Shown: piece after piece, positions 1-10,183 of the stretch
Layout: each line of letters opens with the position of its first letter
Position numbering within the stretch: the stretch's first letter is position 1
Source of the DNA: Lachnospiraceae bacterium
Lineage (GTDB): Bacteria; Bacillota; Clostridia; Lachnospirales; Lachnospiraceae
Direction: 5' to 3'
DNA length: 64,000 bases
Assembly: GCA_900199595.1 (NCBI GenBank)
Contig: FZRB01000003.1
Location: forward strand, 62,001-126,000
Made by a program: the position numbers and the translations under genes
Notes under the pieces: model-generated
Databases searched by the model: none
What the model was told of the DNA's origin: nothing
The model's input: the letters and a program-made list of their open reading frames with translations, nothing else

Positions 1-3
1 TAT

Positions 4-576
4 ATGGAGTGTGTCATGTTTGATGAAATGATTGTTGAATTCTGCTCGCCTACACTTGCGGGAATAAAGACGGGAAATCTGTTTTCATATGAATATTGTG
101 ACTATAATCAATTTGTGAAGGATGTTAGAAGGGTTAACATTATTTTATTAAAAAAGGGGATCGAGTTAATACCTATCAGGTGTCTGAATCACAGAGCTCT
201 TATTTATATATTTCGACCATCCTTCCTGGAAAAAGACTTCTGTGATAAAGACACCTCCCAACTTTTAAAAGAACTTGGTTATGATACTTTGAATGCTGCG
301 GCGTGTGTAAGATGTCTCAGTAATAAAATAAACACTATTAATTCAAGTAAGGAATTTCCTCATGAGATAGGCCTGTTTTTAGGATATCCCGTTGAGGATG
401 TGAAGGGTTTTATAAAGTATAAGGGTGAATGTTCAAAATGTATAGGATGCTGGAAGGTATACGGAGATGTAATGAAGGCTGAGGATACATTTGACAGATA
501 CAAGAAGTGCACGAATGACTATATGGCTAGATTTAAGCAAGGTACAACGCTTGATCAGCTGGCTGTTTGTGCATAG
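4..576 (+). CDS. DUF3793 family protein
   Basis: A 190-residue soluble protein of the DUF3793 family, whose biochemical role is unknown to me. A hallmark is the C-terminal Cys cluster near residue 140 (GECSKCIGCW), which suggests a metal or redox link. It lies about 60 bp upstream of a flavodoxin gene, the usual partner of this family in Lachnospiraceae, so a redox or iron-related function is inferred. The window starts just before the gene. Two in-frame ATGs (4 and 16) are possible and the ribosome site lies outside the window, so the start is uncertain. Confidence 0.75.
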   Translation: MECVMFDEMIVEFCSPTLAGIKTGNLFSYEYCDYNQFVKDVRRVNIILLKKGIELIPIRCLNHRALIYIFRPSFLEKDFCDKDTSQLLKELGYDTLNAAACVRCLSNKINTINSSKEFPHEIGLFLGYPVEDVKGFIKYKGECSKCIGCWKVYGDVMKAEDTFDRYKKCTNDYMARFKQGTTLDQLAVCA

Positions 577-637
577 ATGCTCCGAACAGGTCGGAGTTAA
601 ATAATACATTAGGGTATATCCCTGGAAAGGAAATAAT

Positions 638-1060
638 ATGAGTAAAGTAGCAGTAGTTTTTTGGAGTGCCACAGGCAATACTGAGGCAATGGCAAATGCA
701 GTGGCAGAAGGGGCAAGAGGCAAAGGTGCTGAAGTGACGGTTCTTGGAGCTTCCGAGTTTTCTGCTGCAAATGTTGGTGAGTATGACGCCATCGCATTTG
801 GATGCCCTGCTATGGGTGCTGAGGTTCTTGAGGAAACAGAGTTTGATCCAATGTTTACATCTGTAGAAACTTCTCTTGGAGGAAAGAAGATAGGTATCTT
901 TGGTTCATATGGCTGGGGAGACGGACAGTGGATGAGAGACTGGAAGGATCGTTGTGACAGTGCAGGAGCTGCTCTTGTGAATGATGGAGTAATGGCTAAC
1001 AATGCTCCTGATGACGCGGCGATTTCAGAATGCAAAGCTCTTGGAGAAGCTCTTTGTTAA
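638..1060 (+). CDS. flavodoxin
   Basis: A 140-residue short-chain flavodoxin, an FMN-binding cytosolic electron carrier that can replace ferredoxin when iron is scarce. The N-terminal phosphate loop WSATGNTEAMA binds the FMN phosphate, and later loops (FGCPAMGAEVLEE and FGSYGWGDGQWM) match the isoalloxazine-contacting loops of clostridial flavodoxins. The length is typical. The start is the ATG at 638, preceded by a GGAAAGGAAAT purine-rich site. It probably shares a transcript with the DUF3793 gene and is followed by a strong hairpin. Confidence 0.93.
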   Translation: MSKVAVVFWSATGNTEAMANAVAEGARGKGAEVTVLGASEFSAANVGEYDAIAFGCPAMGAEVLEETEFDPMFTSVETSLGGKKIGIFGSYGWGDGQWMRDWKDRCDSAGAALVNDGVMANNAPDDAAISECKALGEALC

Positions 1061-1071
1061 TTGATTTAGTA

Positions 1072-2490
<1,419 letters not shown>

Positions 2491-2492
2491 TA

Positions 2493-2517
2493 ACAAGGTT
2501 AACCTTGGTTGTTTTTT
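2493..2517 (+). terminator. Rho-independent terminator of eno
   Basis: The arms CAAGGTT/AACCTTG form a compact palindromic hairpin three bases after the eno stop codon, followed directly by a run of six T. This is a canonical intrinsic terminator layout. Confidence 0.75.
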
Positions 2518-2532
2518 CAACCTTTTTCTTTA

Positions 2533-2552
2533 AGCCTCGCTTCGGCGGGGCT
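2533..2552 (+). terminator. second GC-rich hairpin after eno
   Basis: Arms AGCCTCGC and GCGGGGCT enclose a TTCG tetraloop, a very stable RNA hairpin, 15 bp after the first terminator. The T tail is weak (attatatt), so it may be a backup terminator or an mRNA 3'-end stabiliser. Confidence 0.55.
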
Positions 2553-2668
2553 ATTATATTGCTATATGAACCTTTTTTACCTATAGAGCTATTTAAGGGA
2601 AAACTTGCTTTATATTATAATTGATTAAATGCTCAGAAATATTTATATTAGTAAAAAGGGAGGAATCT

Positions 2669-3313
2669 ATGTACACAGAGGAAGAAAAAAAGCTTATTAA
2701 GAAAAAAGTTTTAAAAACCATGAAGAGTAAGGGATTTTTGAAGAAGAAGATTTTAGAGAGAATCTCGGACTCCGATTTTGAGATAGTATGGAAGGATGCT
2801 CATAAGAGACTTGCAAAAATGTATGCTGAACATATGGATCTTCCGGATGGAGTTAAAACACATACAGATGGTTTTATCTTTCCTGCAGCCGCTGTATATC
2901 TATCGTTAAAGAAGGTAAAACCGGACATTGCTTATGATATAATGAAAACGGCTATGGCAGAAAAATCACAGGAAGAAGGACGTAAGTTTGCCAAGTATAT
3001 GAAGATTCCTGGTTTTGCAAAATTCTTTCTTGGTATGTGGGATCCGATAAGTCATAAGATGTTCGGTGAAAGCTCAGGATTTAAAAATGTTTTTTATCCG
3101 AAGGAAAAGAATTGTTACAAGATGGATATTATAGAATGTCCATATCACAAGTATCTTTCGGAGCAGGGATGTCCGGAGCTGAATATATTGTTCTGCGATA
3201 ATGATGTTTATATGTACGGAAATCTTCCAAAGTTGAAGTTTACAAGAACCCAGACCATAGGTGCAGGGGGAGAACTCTGTGATTTCAAGATGGAATTCGT
3301 GAAAAATAAATAA
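2669..3313 (+). CDS. L-2-amino-thiazoline-4-carboxylate (ATC) hydrolase-like protein, copy 1
   Basis: A 214-residue protein with the C-terminal signature of the ATC hydrolase family (PF14196): conserved Cys positions (IIECPYHKYL, GCPELN), then TRTQTIGAGGELCDFKMEF. The characterised member opens the thiazoline ring in conversion of ATC towards L-cysteine, but most Firmicute homologues are untested. The ATG at 2669 is chosen because GGGAGG sits 8 bp upstream; an upstream in-frame start at 2621 has no ribosome site. Three divergent paralogues follow at 4.8, 6.0 and 8.0 kb. The very basic N-terminus is lysine-rich. The enzymatic role is inferred from family only. Confidence 0.7.
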   Translation: MYTEEEKKLIKKKVLKTMKSKGFLKKKILERISDSDFEIVWKDAHKRLAKMYAEHMDLPDGVKTHTDGFIFPAAAVYLSLKKVKPDIAYDIMKTAMAEKSQEEGRKFAKYMKIPGFAKFFLGMWDPISHKMFGESSGFKNVFYPKEKNCYKMDIIECPYHKYLSEQGCPELNILFCDNDVYMYGNLPKLKFTRTQTIGAGGELCDFKMEFVKNK

Positions 3314-3332
3314 GAAAGTATAGAGAGAAAAA

Positions 3333-4673
3333 ATGAATAAAGAAATTAGTTTTGAAGACATCAAAGACTTTGACGAGGACTTTAATAAGGACCGAGCAAA
3401 TGCTCTTGCTATGAATGCGGTTACATCAAACGGTATTAATGCCGCAGCTATGAGCCATGAGGCAAAGGCTGTAAACCAGTTTGGATTCTCCGTTGAAGTT
3501 GAAGCAGGGAAGGTGTGTAATCAGAAACAGTCAGGACGTTGCTGGATGTTTGCGTCATACAATGTTATGAGGCTTGAAATAATGAAGAAGCTTAATATTG
3601 AAAATATGGAGCTTAGCCAGAACTATCCGCTGTTTTACGACAAACTCGAGAAGGCAAATCATTTCCTTGAGAACATGCTTGATGTAATAGATGAACCATT
3701 AGATAGCAGAGTTGTAAGTTATCTCCTAAAAGATCCGATGGGAGATGGTGGACAGTGGGATATGTTCAGAAGTCTTGTAGCAAAGTATGGTGTGGTTCCA
3801 AAGGAAGTAATGCCTGAGACAAATGTTTCAAGCGCAACCAGAGAAATGGACACATATCTTACAACAAAGCTTCGCGAATTTGCATCCCAGTTCAGAAAGA
3901 AATATGCAGCAGGTGTATCTGTTGATGAACTTAGAGTTGATAAAAAAGAGATGATGAAGGTTATATATCGAATGCTGGTTATATCACTTGGAAAACCGCC
4001 GGTTAAATTCACATGGGAGACAAGGGATAAGGAAAAGAACTTTATCAAAGTATCCGATATTACTCCACAGGAATTTTTTAAAGAGTATGTGGGATGGAAT
4101 CTGGATGAGTATGTAACCGTAATAAATGCACCGACGAAGGATAAGCCATATGGAAAAACATATACTGTACAGTATCTTGGAAATGTAAGAGATGGAGCAT
4201 ATCCGGTTAAATATTTGAATCTTCCGATGGATGACCTCCGAGAGCTTGCGATAAAACAGTTAAAGGATGATAAAGCAGTATGGTTTGGCAGCGATGTTGG
4301 ACAGTTCTCTGACAGAAAGGGTGGATACCTTACATCAGATATCCTGCGTGTTGATGAATTGTTCAATACTGAATTTGGTATGACGAAAGAGGAAAGACTT
4401 GATTATGGAGACAGCATGATGACTCATGCAATGGTTATAACCGGAGTTGATCTTGATGATGTAGGCAAGCCAATCAGATGGAAGGTAGAAAACAGCTGGG
4501 GAGATGACGTAGGAGAAAAGGGCTTCTATGTTATGGATGATAAGTGGTTTGGAGAATATGCATTCCAGATTCTTTTAGAGAAAAAGTATCTGTCTGATGA
4601 GCAGAAGGCTGCTTTTGAGACAGAACCGATAGTACTTAAGCCATGGGATCCAATGGGAAGCCTTGCAATATAG
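3333..4673 (+). CDS. pepC: C1 family aminopeptidase (bleomycin hydrolase type)
   Basis: A 446-residue cytosolic papain-fold aminopeptidase C. The catalytic Cys70 lies in NQKQSGRCWMFA, the His in DSMMTHAMVITGVD and the Asn in WKVENSWGDD, all in the order and spacing of PepC/bleomycin hydrolase. The family forms hexameric barrels that trim peptides from the N-terminus. Length is normal. It starts 19 bp after the upstream gene and ends before a strong terminator, so both probably share one transcript. Confidence 0.95.
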   Translation: MNKEISFEDIKDFDEDFNKDRANALAMNAVTSNGINAAAMSHEAKAVNQFGFSVEVEAGKVCNQKQSGRCWMFASYNVMRLEIMKKLNIENMELSQNYPLFYDKLEKANHFLENMLDVIDEPLDSRVVSYLLKDPMGDGGQWDMFRSLVAKYGVVPKEVMPETNVSSATREMDTYLTTKLREFASQFRKKYAAGVSVDELRVDKKEMMKVIYRMLVISLGKPPVKFTWETRDKEKNFIKVSDITPQEFFKEYVGWNLDEYVTVINAPTKDKPYGKTYTVQYLGNVRDGAYPVKYLNLPMDDLRELAIKQLKDDKAVWFGSDVGQFSDRKGGYLTSDILRVDELFNTEFGMTKEERLDYGDSMMTHAMVITGVDLDDVGKPIRWKVENSWGDDVGEKGFYVMDDKWFGEYAFQILLEKKYLSDEQKAAFETEPIVLKPWDPMGSLAI

Positions 4674-4697
4674 GTATTCAAAAATATATATAGCTTT

Positions 4698-4736
4698 ACC
4701 GCAGTTGCTCTATAAAAGAGAAACTGCGGTTTTTTG
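4698..4736 (+). terminator. Rho-independent terminator after pepC
   Basis: Arms ACCGCAGTT and AACTGCGGT are perfectly complementary and are followed by six T. The position, 25 bp after the aminopeptidase stop, fits an intrinsic terminator that separates it from the next island. Confidence 0.88.
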
Positions 4737-4801
4737 TATTGCAGTTCAGATGGTTAAATGTTATTATATTTTGTTAGATAAAACTAATTAGAGGTTGATT
4801 T

Positions 4802-5410
4802 ATGAAATATGGATTGATAGGCGTTGTTATGCCACTTATTCTTGATAAAGTAACATATAATTATCTTACAAGTGATGGCGTTGATGTAACAAAAGAGTTT
4901 AAAAGACGGGTAAAAGCTGAATATAAAGCTATGGTAAAAAGAACTCCCGGTCTTGCGAAGGATAATAGTCTGGCAAAGAATTTATATATCGGTTGTTATC
5001 TCCTCGCCTTTCCTAAAGCACATCCGGGTATTGTCACAGAAGAACGCTTTGAGGGAATGATAAAGGCCATGTGCGATGAGATGGTTAAAAGAGGAAAAGA
5101 AGATGACAGTGCTATCTCTGAGAAAAGCAAAAAGGAAAGAGAAGAAGCTGCAATAAAGTCACAGACTTCAAGTTATGAGATGGACTGGGTTTCGACCTTC
5201 AAAAGAGGAGAAGATGGAACCAGCTATGAATTCACATATACTAAGTGTGGACTCTGTGAGCTTGGTCGAAGAGAGGGCTGCTTTCATCTTATAAAGTACT
5301 TATGTAAGACAGATTACATAAGCTATGATATGGGAGGTGCAAAGCTTGTCAGAGAACATACCATAGCAAATGGTGATGAGTTTTGTGATTTCCATGTTTA
5401 TAAAAAATGA
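4802..5410 (+). CDS. ATC hydrolase-like protein, copy 2
   Basis: A 202-residue paralogue of the protein at 2669. The C-terminal half carries the family's Cys pattern CGLCELGRREGC, then KYLCKTD and REHTIANGDEFCDFHVYKK. The N-terminal ~110 residues are helical and lysine-rich and poorly conserved between copies. It is the first gene of a run of small genes (4.8-8.6 kb) with the same orientation. The exact substrate is unknown. Family membership is fairly sure, thiazoline hydrolysis is not. Confidence 0.7.
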   Translation: MKYGLIGVVMPLILDKVTYNYLTSDGVDVTKEFKRRVKAEYKAMVKRTPGLAKDNSLAKNLYIGCYLLAFPKAHPGIVTEERFEGMIKAMCDEMVKRGKEDDSAISEKSKKEREEAAIKSQTSSYEMDWVSTFKRGEDGTSYEFTYTKCGLCELGRREGCFHLIKYLCKTDYISYDMGGAKLVREHTIANGDEFCDFHVYKK

Positions 5411-5455
5411 GTTCATATATGTGTAGAAATAAATAAAGAATAGTGAGGTAATACG

Positions 5456-5959
5456 ATGGGGATTGCTTTGATAGAAGGACTTATATGGTCTGTTTTATGG
5501 GTTATATATGTATATGTGATAGTTACCAAGTTTCCATGGCAGATGATGCATGATTATCCGGAGGACATACAGAAAGCTGCAACGCTTTCTGAACCAACGG
5601 GCAAACAAAAAAGGAATGCGAAGCTTTTTGGAACTATAGGTTCTTTAGTTATATTTGCAAGCCTGATTGGATTTGGTCTGGTTCAGTTTTACCATAAAGA
5701 TTTATCCTTCTTAGCTATATTAATCCATATATTCATCATTGGAATGACATGGAATGTTATAGATCTTCTGATTATGGATTGGCTTATTATCTGTATCATT
5801 ACGCCAAAGTGGGTTGTGATAGAGGGGACTGAAGGATGCAAGGGCTATAAGGATTATATGTATCACTTTAAAGGTTTTTTAATAGGCTGTGTATATACAG
5901 CAATTATGGCACTTGTAATATCAGGAGTTGATTACCTGCTGTTAAGATTTGTGTTGTAG
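5456..5959 (+). CDS. small four-helix membrane protein, uncharacterised
   Basis: A 167-residue protein with about four predicted membrane segments (residues ~5-25, ~60-80, ~85-110, ~140-165). I do not recognise the family. Its central motif NVIDLLIMDWLIICIITPKWVVIEGTEG resembles SIFDAIVLDWWMFTKTDIFGILIKTKTG in the protein at 13063, so the two are distant paralogues. It sits between two ATC-hydrolase-like genes (45 bp gaps) and probably shares their transcript. Confidence 0.7.
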   Translation: MGIALIEGLIWSVLWVIYVYVIVTKFPWQMMHDYPEDIQKAATLSEPTGKQKRNAKLFGTIGSLVIFASLIGFGLVQFYHKDLSFLAILIHIFIIGMTWNVIDLLIMDWLIICIITPKWVVIEGTEGCKGYKDYMYHFKGFLIGCVYTAIMALVISGVDYLLLRFVL

Positions 5960-6004
5960 TTTGAGCGATTGAGCAATGAATTGAAGTAGAAGGGTGATAG
6001 AAAA

Positions 6005-6661
6005 ATGGAAGGTTTGGTAAATAGGACAATTCGCAGATATTTAAAGAAGCATTATCCAAGGAGTATGAAGAAAATAATAGCAAGGGCTGAAAGAATCCGC
6101 CCAAAGCTTATGAAGAAAGCACCAAACTTGGGTGGTAAGGAGAATTCTCTGGCAGGAAACCTTAATATGTTTATTCTGTTTCTCTCCTACTATGAAGCAA
6201 CTAATCATAGGATGGCAGGCGAGGCAATTGATGAAATAATTGATGATATATACAAACACTTATATTTATTGAACAAGATTATGGATATCAATAATAAGAG
6301 ATTTCTTAAACTGTTAAGAAAGTATCTATATAGGAGCTATCAAAAGTATGCCGACAAGGTTTCTGAAAAGAGAAGCAAAGGGCAGTGGATGGATACATGG
6401 GGGATGATAGTTAATCCTAATAATGAAGATATAGGTTTTGCATTTACTCTTGTAGGATGTCCTCTTGCTGAGTATGCAAAGAAATATGGATATATGGAGT
6501 TAATGCCTCATATGTGTGCGTTTGATCATACATATGCAAAACTTATGCATGCAAAACTGATCAGAACACATACCGTTGCTACAGGGGCGGAATCTTGTGA
6601 TTACTGGTATGTTCCGGACAAGAGCAAAACGGCAAGAGAATATAAAGGCGTAATAGTATAG
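6005..6661 (+). CDS. ATC hydrolase-like protein, copy 3
   Basis: A 218-residue, strongly basic paralogue of the ATC hydrolase family. Recognisable C-terminal elements are GCPLAEYAKKYGYMEL, PHMCAFDHTYAKLM and IRTHTVATGAESCDYWY. One of the paired Cys of the CxxC-like segment seen in copies 2 and 4 is missing here, so metal or substrate binding may differ. A short gap and a GGAGG site lead into the following methyltransferase. Confidence 0.65.
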   Translation: MEGLVNRTIRRYLKKHYPRSMKKIIARAERIRPKLMKKAPNLGGKENSLAGNLNMFILFLSYYEATNHRMAGEAIDEIIDDIYKHLYLLNKIMDINNKRFLKLLRKYLYRSYQKYADKVSEKRSKGQWMDTWGMIVNPNNEDIGFAFTLVGCPLAEYAKKYGYMELMPHMCAFDHTYAKLMHAKLIRTHTVATGAESCDYWYVPDKSKTAREYKGVIV

Positions 6662-6677
6662 ATTGGAGGAAACGATA

Positions 6678-7301
6678 ATGGGACTTTTTAATGATTTTAT
6701 TAACCAGACAAGAAAACCGGAGGGATTTCTTGGAAAGATGATGGTAAATGGCATGAATGGCGGCCACGCAAAGCTTGCAGATTGGGGAATGTCACACCTT
6801 ACAAAGATTAATCCAAAGGAGATTGTTGAGATAGGCTGTGGCGGTGGCAGAAATGCAGGAGAACTTCTTAAAAGATATTCGGAAGCTAATGTGACAGCAA
6901 TAGATTACTCTGAAGTATCAGTTGCAAAGGCAACTTCATATAATCAAAAGATGATTGAAGCTGGCAGATGCATAGTCAAGCAAGGGGATGTGTCTCAACT
7001 TGATCTGCCTGAGGAAACCTATGATCTTGCAACTGCATTTGAAACTATTTATTTCTGGCCTGGCCTTGAGAAGTGTTTTGCTGAGGTTGCAAAGGTTCTT
7101 AAACCGGGTGGAGTTTTTATGATTGTTAATGAATCAGATGGTACAGATGAAGCTAGTCTAAAATACGAGCAAAAGATAGAAGGCATGAAGTGTTATACAG
7201 GCGAAGCCATAGAAGAGGCTCTTAAGGCTGCCGGTTTTAGAAAAACAAAAACTATTCATCATAGTACAAAGCCATGGATAACAGTACTTGCAAAGAAGTA
7301 A
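6678..7301 (+). CDS. class I SAM-dependent methyltransferase
   Basis: A 207-residue Rossmann-fold methyltransferase. Motif I is EIGCGGGRNAGEL, the acidic residue after beta-2 is in TAIDYS, and motif III is LKPGGVFMIVNESDG. The small size and lack of extra domains give no clue to the substrate. The ATG at 6678 is used because GGAGG lies 9 bp upstream. It follows an ATC-hydrolase-like gene by 16 bp and precedes a membrane protein by 18 bp, an operon-like arrangement. Confidence 0.88.
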   Translation: MGLFNDFINQTRKPEGFLGKMMVNGMNGGHAKLADWGMSHLTKINPKEIVEIGCGGGRNAGELLKRYSEANVTAIDYSEVSVAKATSYNQKMIEAGRCIVKQGDVSQLDLPEETYDLATAFETIYFWPGLEKCFAEVAKVLKPGGVFMIVNESDGTDEASLKYEQKIEGMKCYTGEAIEEALKAAGFRKTKTIHHSTKPWITVLAKK

Positions 7302-7319
7302 AGGAGACCAGAGCAAAAG

Positions 7320-7985
7320 ATGAATAATCAGAAGAGGAACGCAATCCTAGGATTTGTTGGAGCGGTATTATTTATGATTGGTGATTGCCTGCTCTATGTG
7401 TATCCGGGACGTGATATGAATCTGGACATTGATCCGATATTTGCTGAGATGCCCGTATGGAGATTTACCGTATCTGCATTCTGTGGTTTCGTTGGTATGG
7501 CGTTTATGTTATTTGGATTTCAAAGCCTGTATTCTATGACACAAATGGTTTGTGGAAGAACCTTGCAGGTTTTGATGATTGCCGGGGCAGCCGGTGTAGG
7601 AGGGACAGCCTTTGCACATTTTAATCTGGGCAGCCTGATGCCACTAACATATAAAGCGGTTTTATCTGCAGGTGAATCTGCTGATATTGCAGAGAAAGCT
7701 TGTGAATCAATGATGGTTTGGATTACTCCGATAGATATTGTTATCATCATTGCACTTTATCTACAGCTGATTGTTCTTGGATATATGATTCTTAGCGGCA
7801 AAAGTGGACTCAGGAGATGGTATATACTTGTCAGTCCATTAGGAGCAGTATGTTTTGGCTTACTATGGGCGGTAATCTTTAAGGGAACCCTTTTAGAAGG
7901 CGGCTGGGGATCATGCGAGAGTCTGGGAGAAGGGCTGATGTATATTACTGCATTTTCATATTGGAAGAAACAAGAAGAGGGGTAA
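7320..7985 (+). CDS. membrane protein, DUF6796-like
   Basis: A 221-residue polytopic protein with about six hydrophobic segments. I tentatively place it in the DUF6796 family; function unknown. Marks shared with the protein encoded at 10183 are an aromatic/acidic first loop (FAEMPVWR versus FSEMPLRQ) and a SGKSGLRRW / TGKTDLPRW loop before the last helices. The conserved His (GTAFAHFN versus VTHHGF) in the middle helix could be functional. It lies in the run of ATC-hydrolase-like genes. Confidence 0.7.
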   Translation: MNNQKRNAILGFVGAVLFMIGDCLLYVYPGRDMNLDIDPIFAEMPVWRFTVSAFCGFVGMAFMLFGFQSLYSMTQMVCGRTLQVLMIAGAAGVGGTAFAHFNLGSLMPLTYKAVLSAGESADIAEKACESMMVWITPIDIVIIIALYLQLIVLGYMILSGKSGLRRWYILVSPLGAVCFGLLWAVIFKGTLLEGGWGSCESLGEGLMYITAFSYWKKQEEG

Positions 7986-8019
7986 TTATATTTAATAGAA
8001 TTGAAGGAGTAAATATCTA

Positions 8020-8637
8020 ATGAAATATTCATTTAAAGCATGGTTTTATGGTCATTTTTTTCACACTATATGCAAACCACAATACAAAGCTGCAGGAGTT
8101 AAAAGTAGGAATGTCGGGAAAATAGTAAAAGAGCATAAAGCTATTACTATTAGAGCCAAGGATATGAATGATGAAAAGCTTCTTTCTTCATACATCATGG
8201 GTATATATTTTATTGCTATGAACAGATGTACTGGATTATCTCCTGAAGATAACTATAAGATACTGGAGAGTAGTCTAAAAAAATCCAGTATGTTCAGAAA
8301 AGGACTTGGAACTGCAGAAGCCTATCTTGATGAAAAATATATTCCAAGAAGGCTTAAGTGGGCAGAGGAAAGTAAAAAGCGAAAGAATGAGAATAACTGG
8401 GTGCTGGATGTTCTTCCTAGATGTGAAGAATATGACTTGGGATATGATTACCATGAGTGTGGAATATGCAAAATATGTAAGGATGAAGGTTGTTTTGAAC
8501 TTGCAAAATATCTGTGTCAGTTAGACTTTATGATGGCAGATCTAATGAATGCAAAACTTGTACGAACAACGACTATCGCTGAAGGCGGAGATTTATGCGA
8601 TTTCAGATATAGCCTCAAAAATCCTCAAAACATGTAA
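8020..8637 (+). CDS. ATC hydrolase-like protein, copy 4
   Basis: A 205-residue member of the same paralogous set. The C-terminal block is the best preserved: CGICKICKDEGCFELAKY, LCQLDFM and VRTTTIAEGGDLCDFRY. It has the two extra Cys of a CxxCxxC-like element and five Cys in the last 60 residues. AAGGAG precedes the ATG. Function beyond family membership is not known. Confidence 0.7.
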   Translation: MKYSFKAWFYGHFFHTICKPQYKAAGVKSRNVGKIVKEHKAITIRAKDMNDEKLLSSYIMGIYFIAMNRCTGLSPEDNYKILESSLKKSSMFRKGLGTAEAYLDEKYIPRRLKWAEESKKRKNENNWVLDVLPRCEEYDLGYDYHECGICKICKDEGCFELAKYLCQLDFMMADLMNAKLVRTTTIAEGGDLCDFRYSLKNPQNM

Positions 8638-8689
8638 AAGAAATTTTCTACTGTGTCTTTTCATTAGAATGACGAAGAGGTGAAAAAGA

Positions 8690-9307
8690 ATGAAGAAACT
8701 ACAAGGATTGACTTCAAAAGAAGTCGAGAATATATCTCGCCAGGTTGCTGATGCCTTCTATGATTACAAATATAATGAGGAGGATCAAGGGCTTATTAAA
8801 TATATAAAAAGCAGAGAAGATATGTTCATCTATATGAATGCTATCGTACAGGCGGCATATAACTCAGGGGTACTTTATACAACATCTGATAAGCAGGAGG
8901 GATACCTGATGCTTTCGGGAGAAGGAGTTGGAAGAGTTAAATTCTTTGACGGAATAAAAATGATTTCTGCAGAGAAGAAAGCACTTGGTGGATTCGGTAA
9001 TATGAAGAGCTTTATAAACGCATGTTTTGCTGAGGGAAATACTATTGAGACAAGGATGCGTAAAGCTAAAAGGAAATTCATCAGGATAGAGATGCTTGTT
9101 GTAAGACCTGAATATCAGGGACAGGGATTCATGAGAAGTATGCTTGAACAAGTATATAAGGTGGCAAAAAAGAAAAATATCCCTGTTATTCTTGACACAG
9201 ATGATAAGGATAAATGTGAGAGATATATGCACCTTGGAATGAAATTGGATCGTGTCAGAAATTGTGGTGAAAGATTCCATATGTATGATCTTATTCGTGA
9301 GGTATAA
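8690..9307 (+). CDS. GNAT family N-acetyltransferase
   Basis: A 205-residue protein whose C-terminal ~90 residues form a GNAT fold: strand LVVRPEYQGQGFMRSMLEQ holds the acetyl-CoA binding R/Q-x-x-G-x-G/A motif, followed by IPVILDTDDKDKCERYMHLGMK. The substrate is unknown. It ends one base before the next gene's ATG, so it is translationally coupled to the ZIP transporter. The last 51 bp of the gene are repeated in degenerate form at 10835-10885. Confidence 0.88.
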   Translation: MKKLQGLTSKEVENISRQVADAFYDYKYNEEDQGLIKYIKSREDMFIYMNAIVQAAYNSGVLYTTSDKQEGYLMLSGEGVGRVKFFDGIKMISAEKKALGGFGNMKSFINACFAEGNTIETRMRKAKRKFIRIEMLVVRPEYQGQGFMRSMLEQVYKVAKKKNIPVILDTDDKDKCERYMHLGMKLDRVRNCGERFHMYDLIREV

Positions 9308-10090
9308 ATGAATAAAAGTATATTTATAGGCTTAATAGTGCCTTTTCTGGGAACAGCATTGGGGTCTGCATGTGTTTTCCTAATGAAAAGCAAAATGAGC
9401 AGGAAAGTGGAACGCTCGCTCACAGGCTTTGCGTCCGGTGTTATGGTGGCCGCGTCAATTTGGAGTCTGTTAGTTCCGGCTATGGATCAGACGCAGGCTA
9501 TGGGGCGGCTTGCTTTTGTTCCTGCGTTTTTTGGATTTTGGGCAGGAATATTATTCCTTCTTTTTCTTGATTCGGTAATACCACATCTTCATATGAATAC
9601 GGATAAGGCGGAGGGACCAAGAAGCAAGCTGGCAAGAATGACTATGATGGTTCTTGCAGTAACTCTTCACAATATTCCGGAAGGAATGGCAGTAGGAGTG
9701 GTTTATGCTGCTTTTAAATCAGGAAATGAGAGTATATCAGCTGGAGCTGCACTGGCTCTTTCACTGGGTATTGCAATTCAAAATTTCCCGGAAGGTGCTA
9801 TTATTTCAATGCCACTTGCTGCAGAGGGCAGAAGCAAGAAAAAAGCGTTTATATATGGAGTGTTATCCGGGGCTGTTGAACCACTGTTCGGTTTTCTGAC
9901 AATACTTGCAGTAGGTTTTATAGTACCTGCCATGCCATATCTCCTCAGCTTCGCTGCAGGAGCAATGCTATATGTAGTAGTAGAAGAACTTATACCGGAA
10001 ATGTCAGAAGGCGAACATTCAAATATTGGTGTTGTAATGTTTGCGGTGGGATTTTCACTAATGATGGCGCTGGATGTGGCGCTTGGATAA
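9308..10090 (+). CDS. ZIP family divalent metal transporter
   Basis: A 260-residue inner-membrane protein with eight hydrophobic segments and the two ZIP signature helices, HNIPEGMAVG and QNFPEGAIIS, whose His, Asn, Glu and Gly residues form the binuclear metal site. The family usually imports Zn2+ or other divalent ions, but bacterial members vary. It is adjacent to, and coupled with, the GNAT gene. A second ZIP domain is fused to MntP at 16526 and resembles this one. Confidence 0.93.
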   Translation: MNKSIFIGLIVPFLGTALGSACVFLMKSKMSRKVERSLTGFASGVMVAASIWSLLVPAMDQTQAMGRLAFVPAFFGFWAGILFLLFLDSVIPHLHMNTDKAEGPRSKLARMTMMVLAVTLHNIPEGMAVGVVYAAFKSGNESISAGAALALSLGIAIQNFPEGAIISMPLAAEGRSKKKAFIYGVLSGAVEPLFGFLTILAVGFIVPAMPYLLSFAAGAMLYVVVEELIPEMSEGEHSNIGVVMFAVGFSLMMALDVALG

Positions 10091-10117
10091 TTTATAAATA
10101 GATAAGGAGAAAAAGGT

Positions 10118-10183
10118 GTGAGTGTCAAGTATGAAGTTATAAAGAAGGTTGTCTCTTGGTTGGAAAGAAATGAGGATAAATAG
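10118..10183 (+). pseudogene. tiny ORF, probable N-terminal relic of an AraC-type regulator
   Basis: A 21-codon frame starts with GTG, has AAGGAG 8 bp upstream, and overlaps the next gene's GTG by one base. Its translation (YEVIKKVVSWLERNEDK) looks like the first helix of small AraC/GyrI-like regulators, which begin with a similar I-x-W-I-E-x-N segment. It stops before any HTH. It could be a relic now serving as a coupling leader, or a coincidence. Confidence 0.4.

Noticed and set aside
433-1035. Long minus-strand ORF over the DUF3793 and flavodoxin genes
   Set aside because: It is antisense to two recognised genes, with low-complexity composition and no ribosome site.
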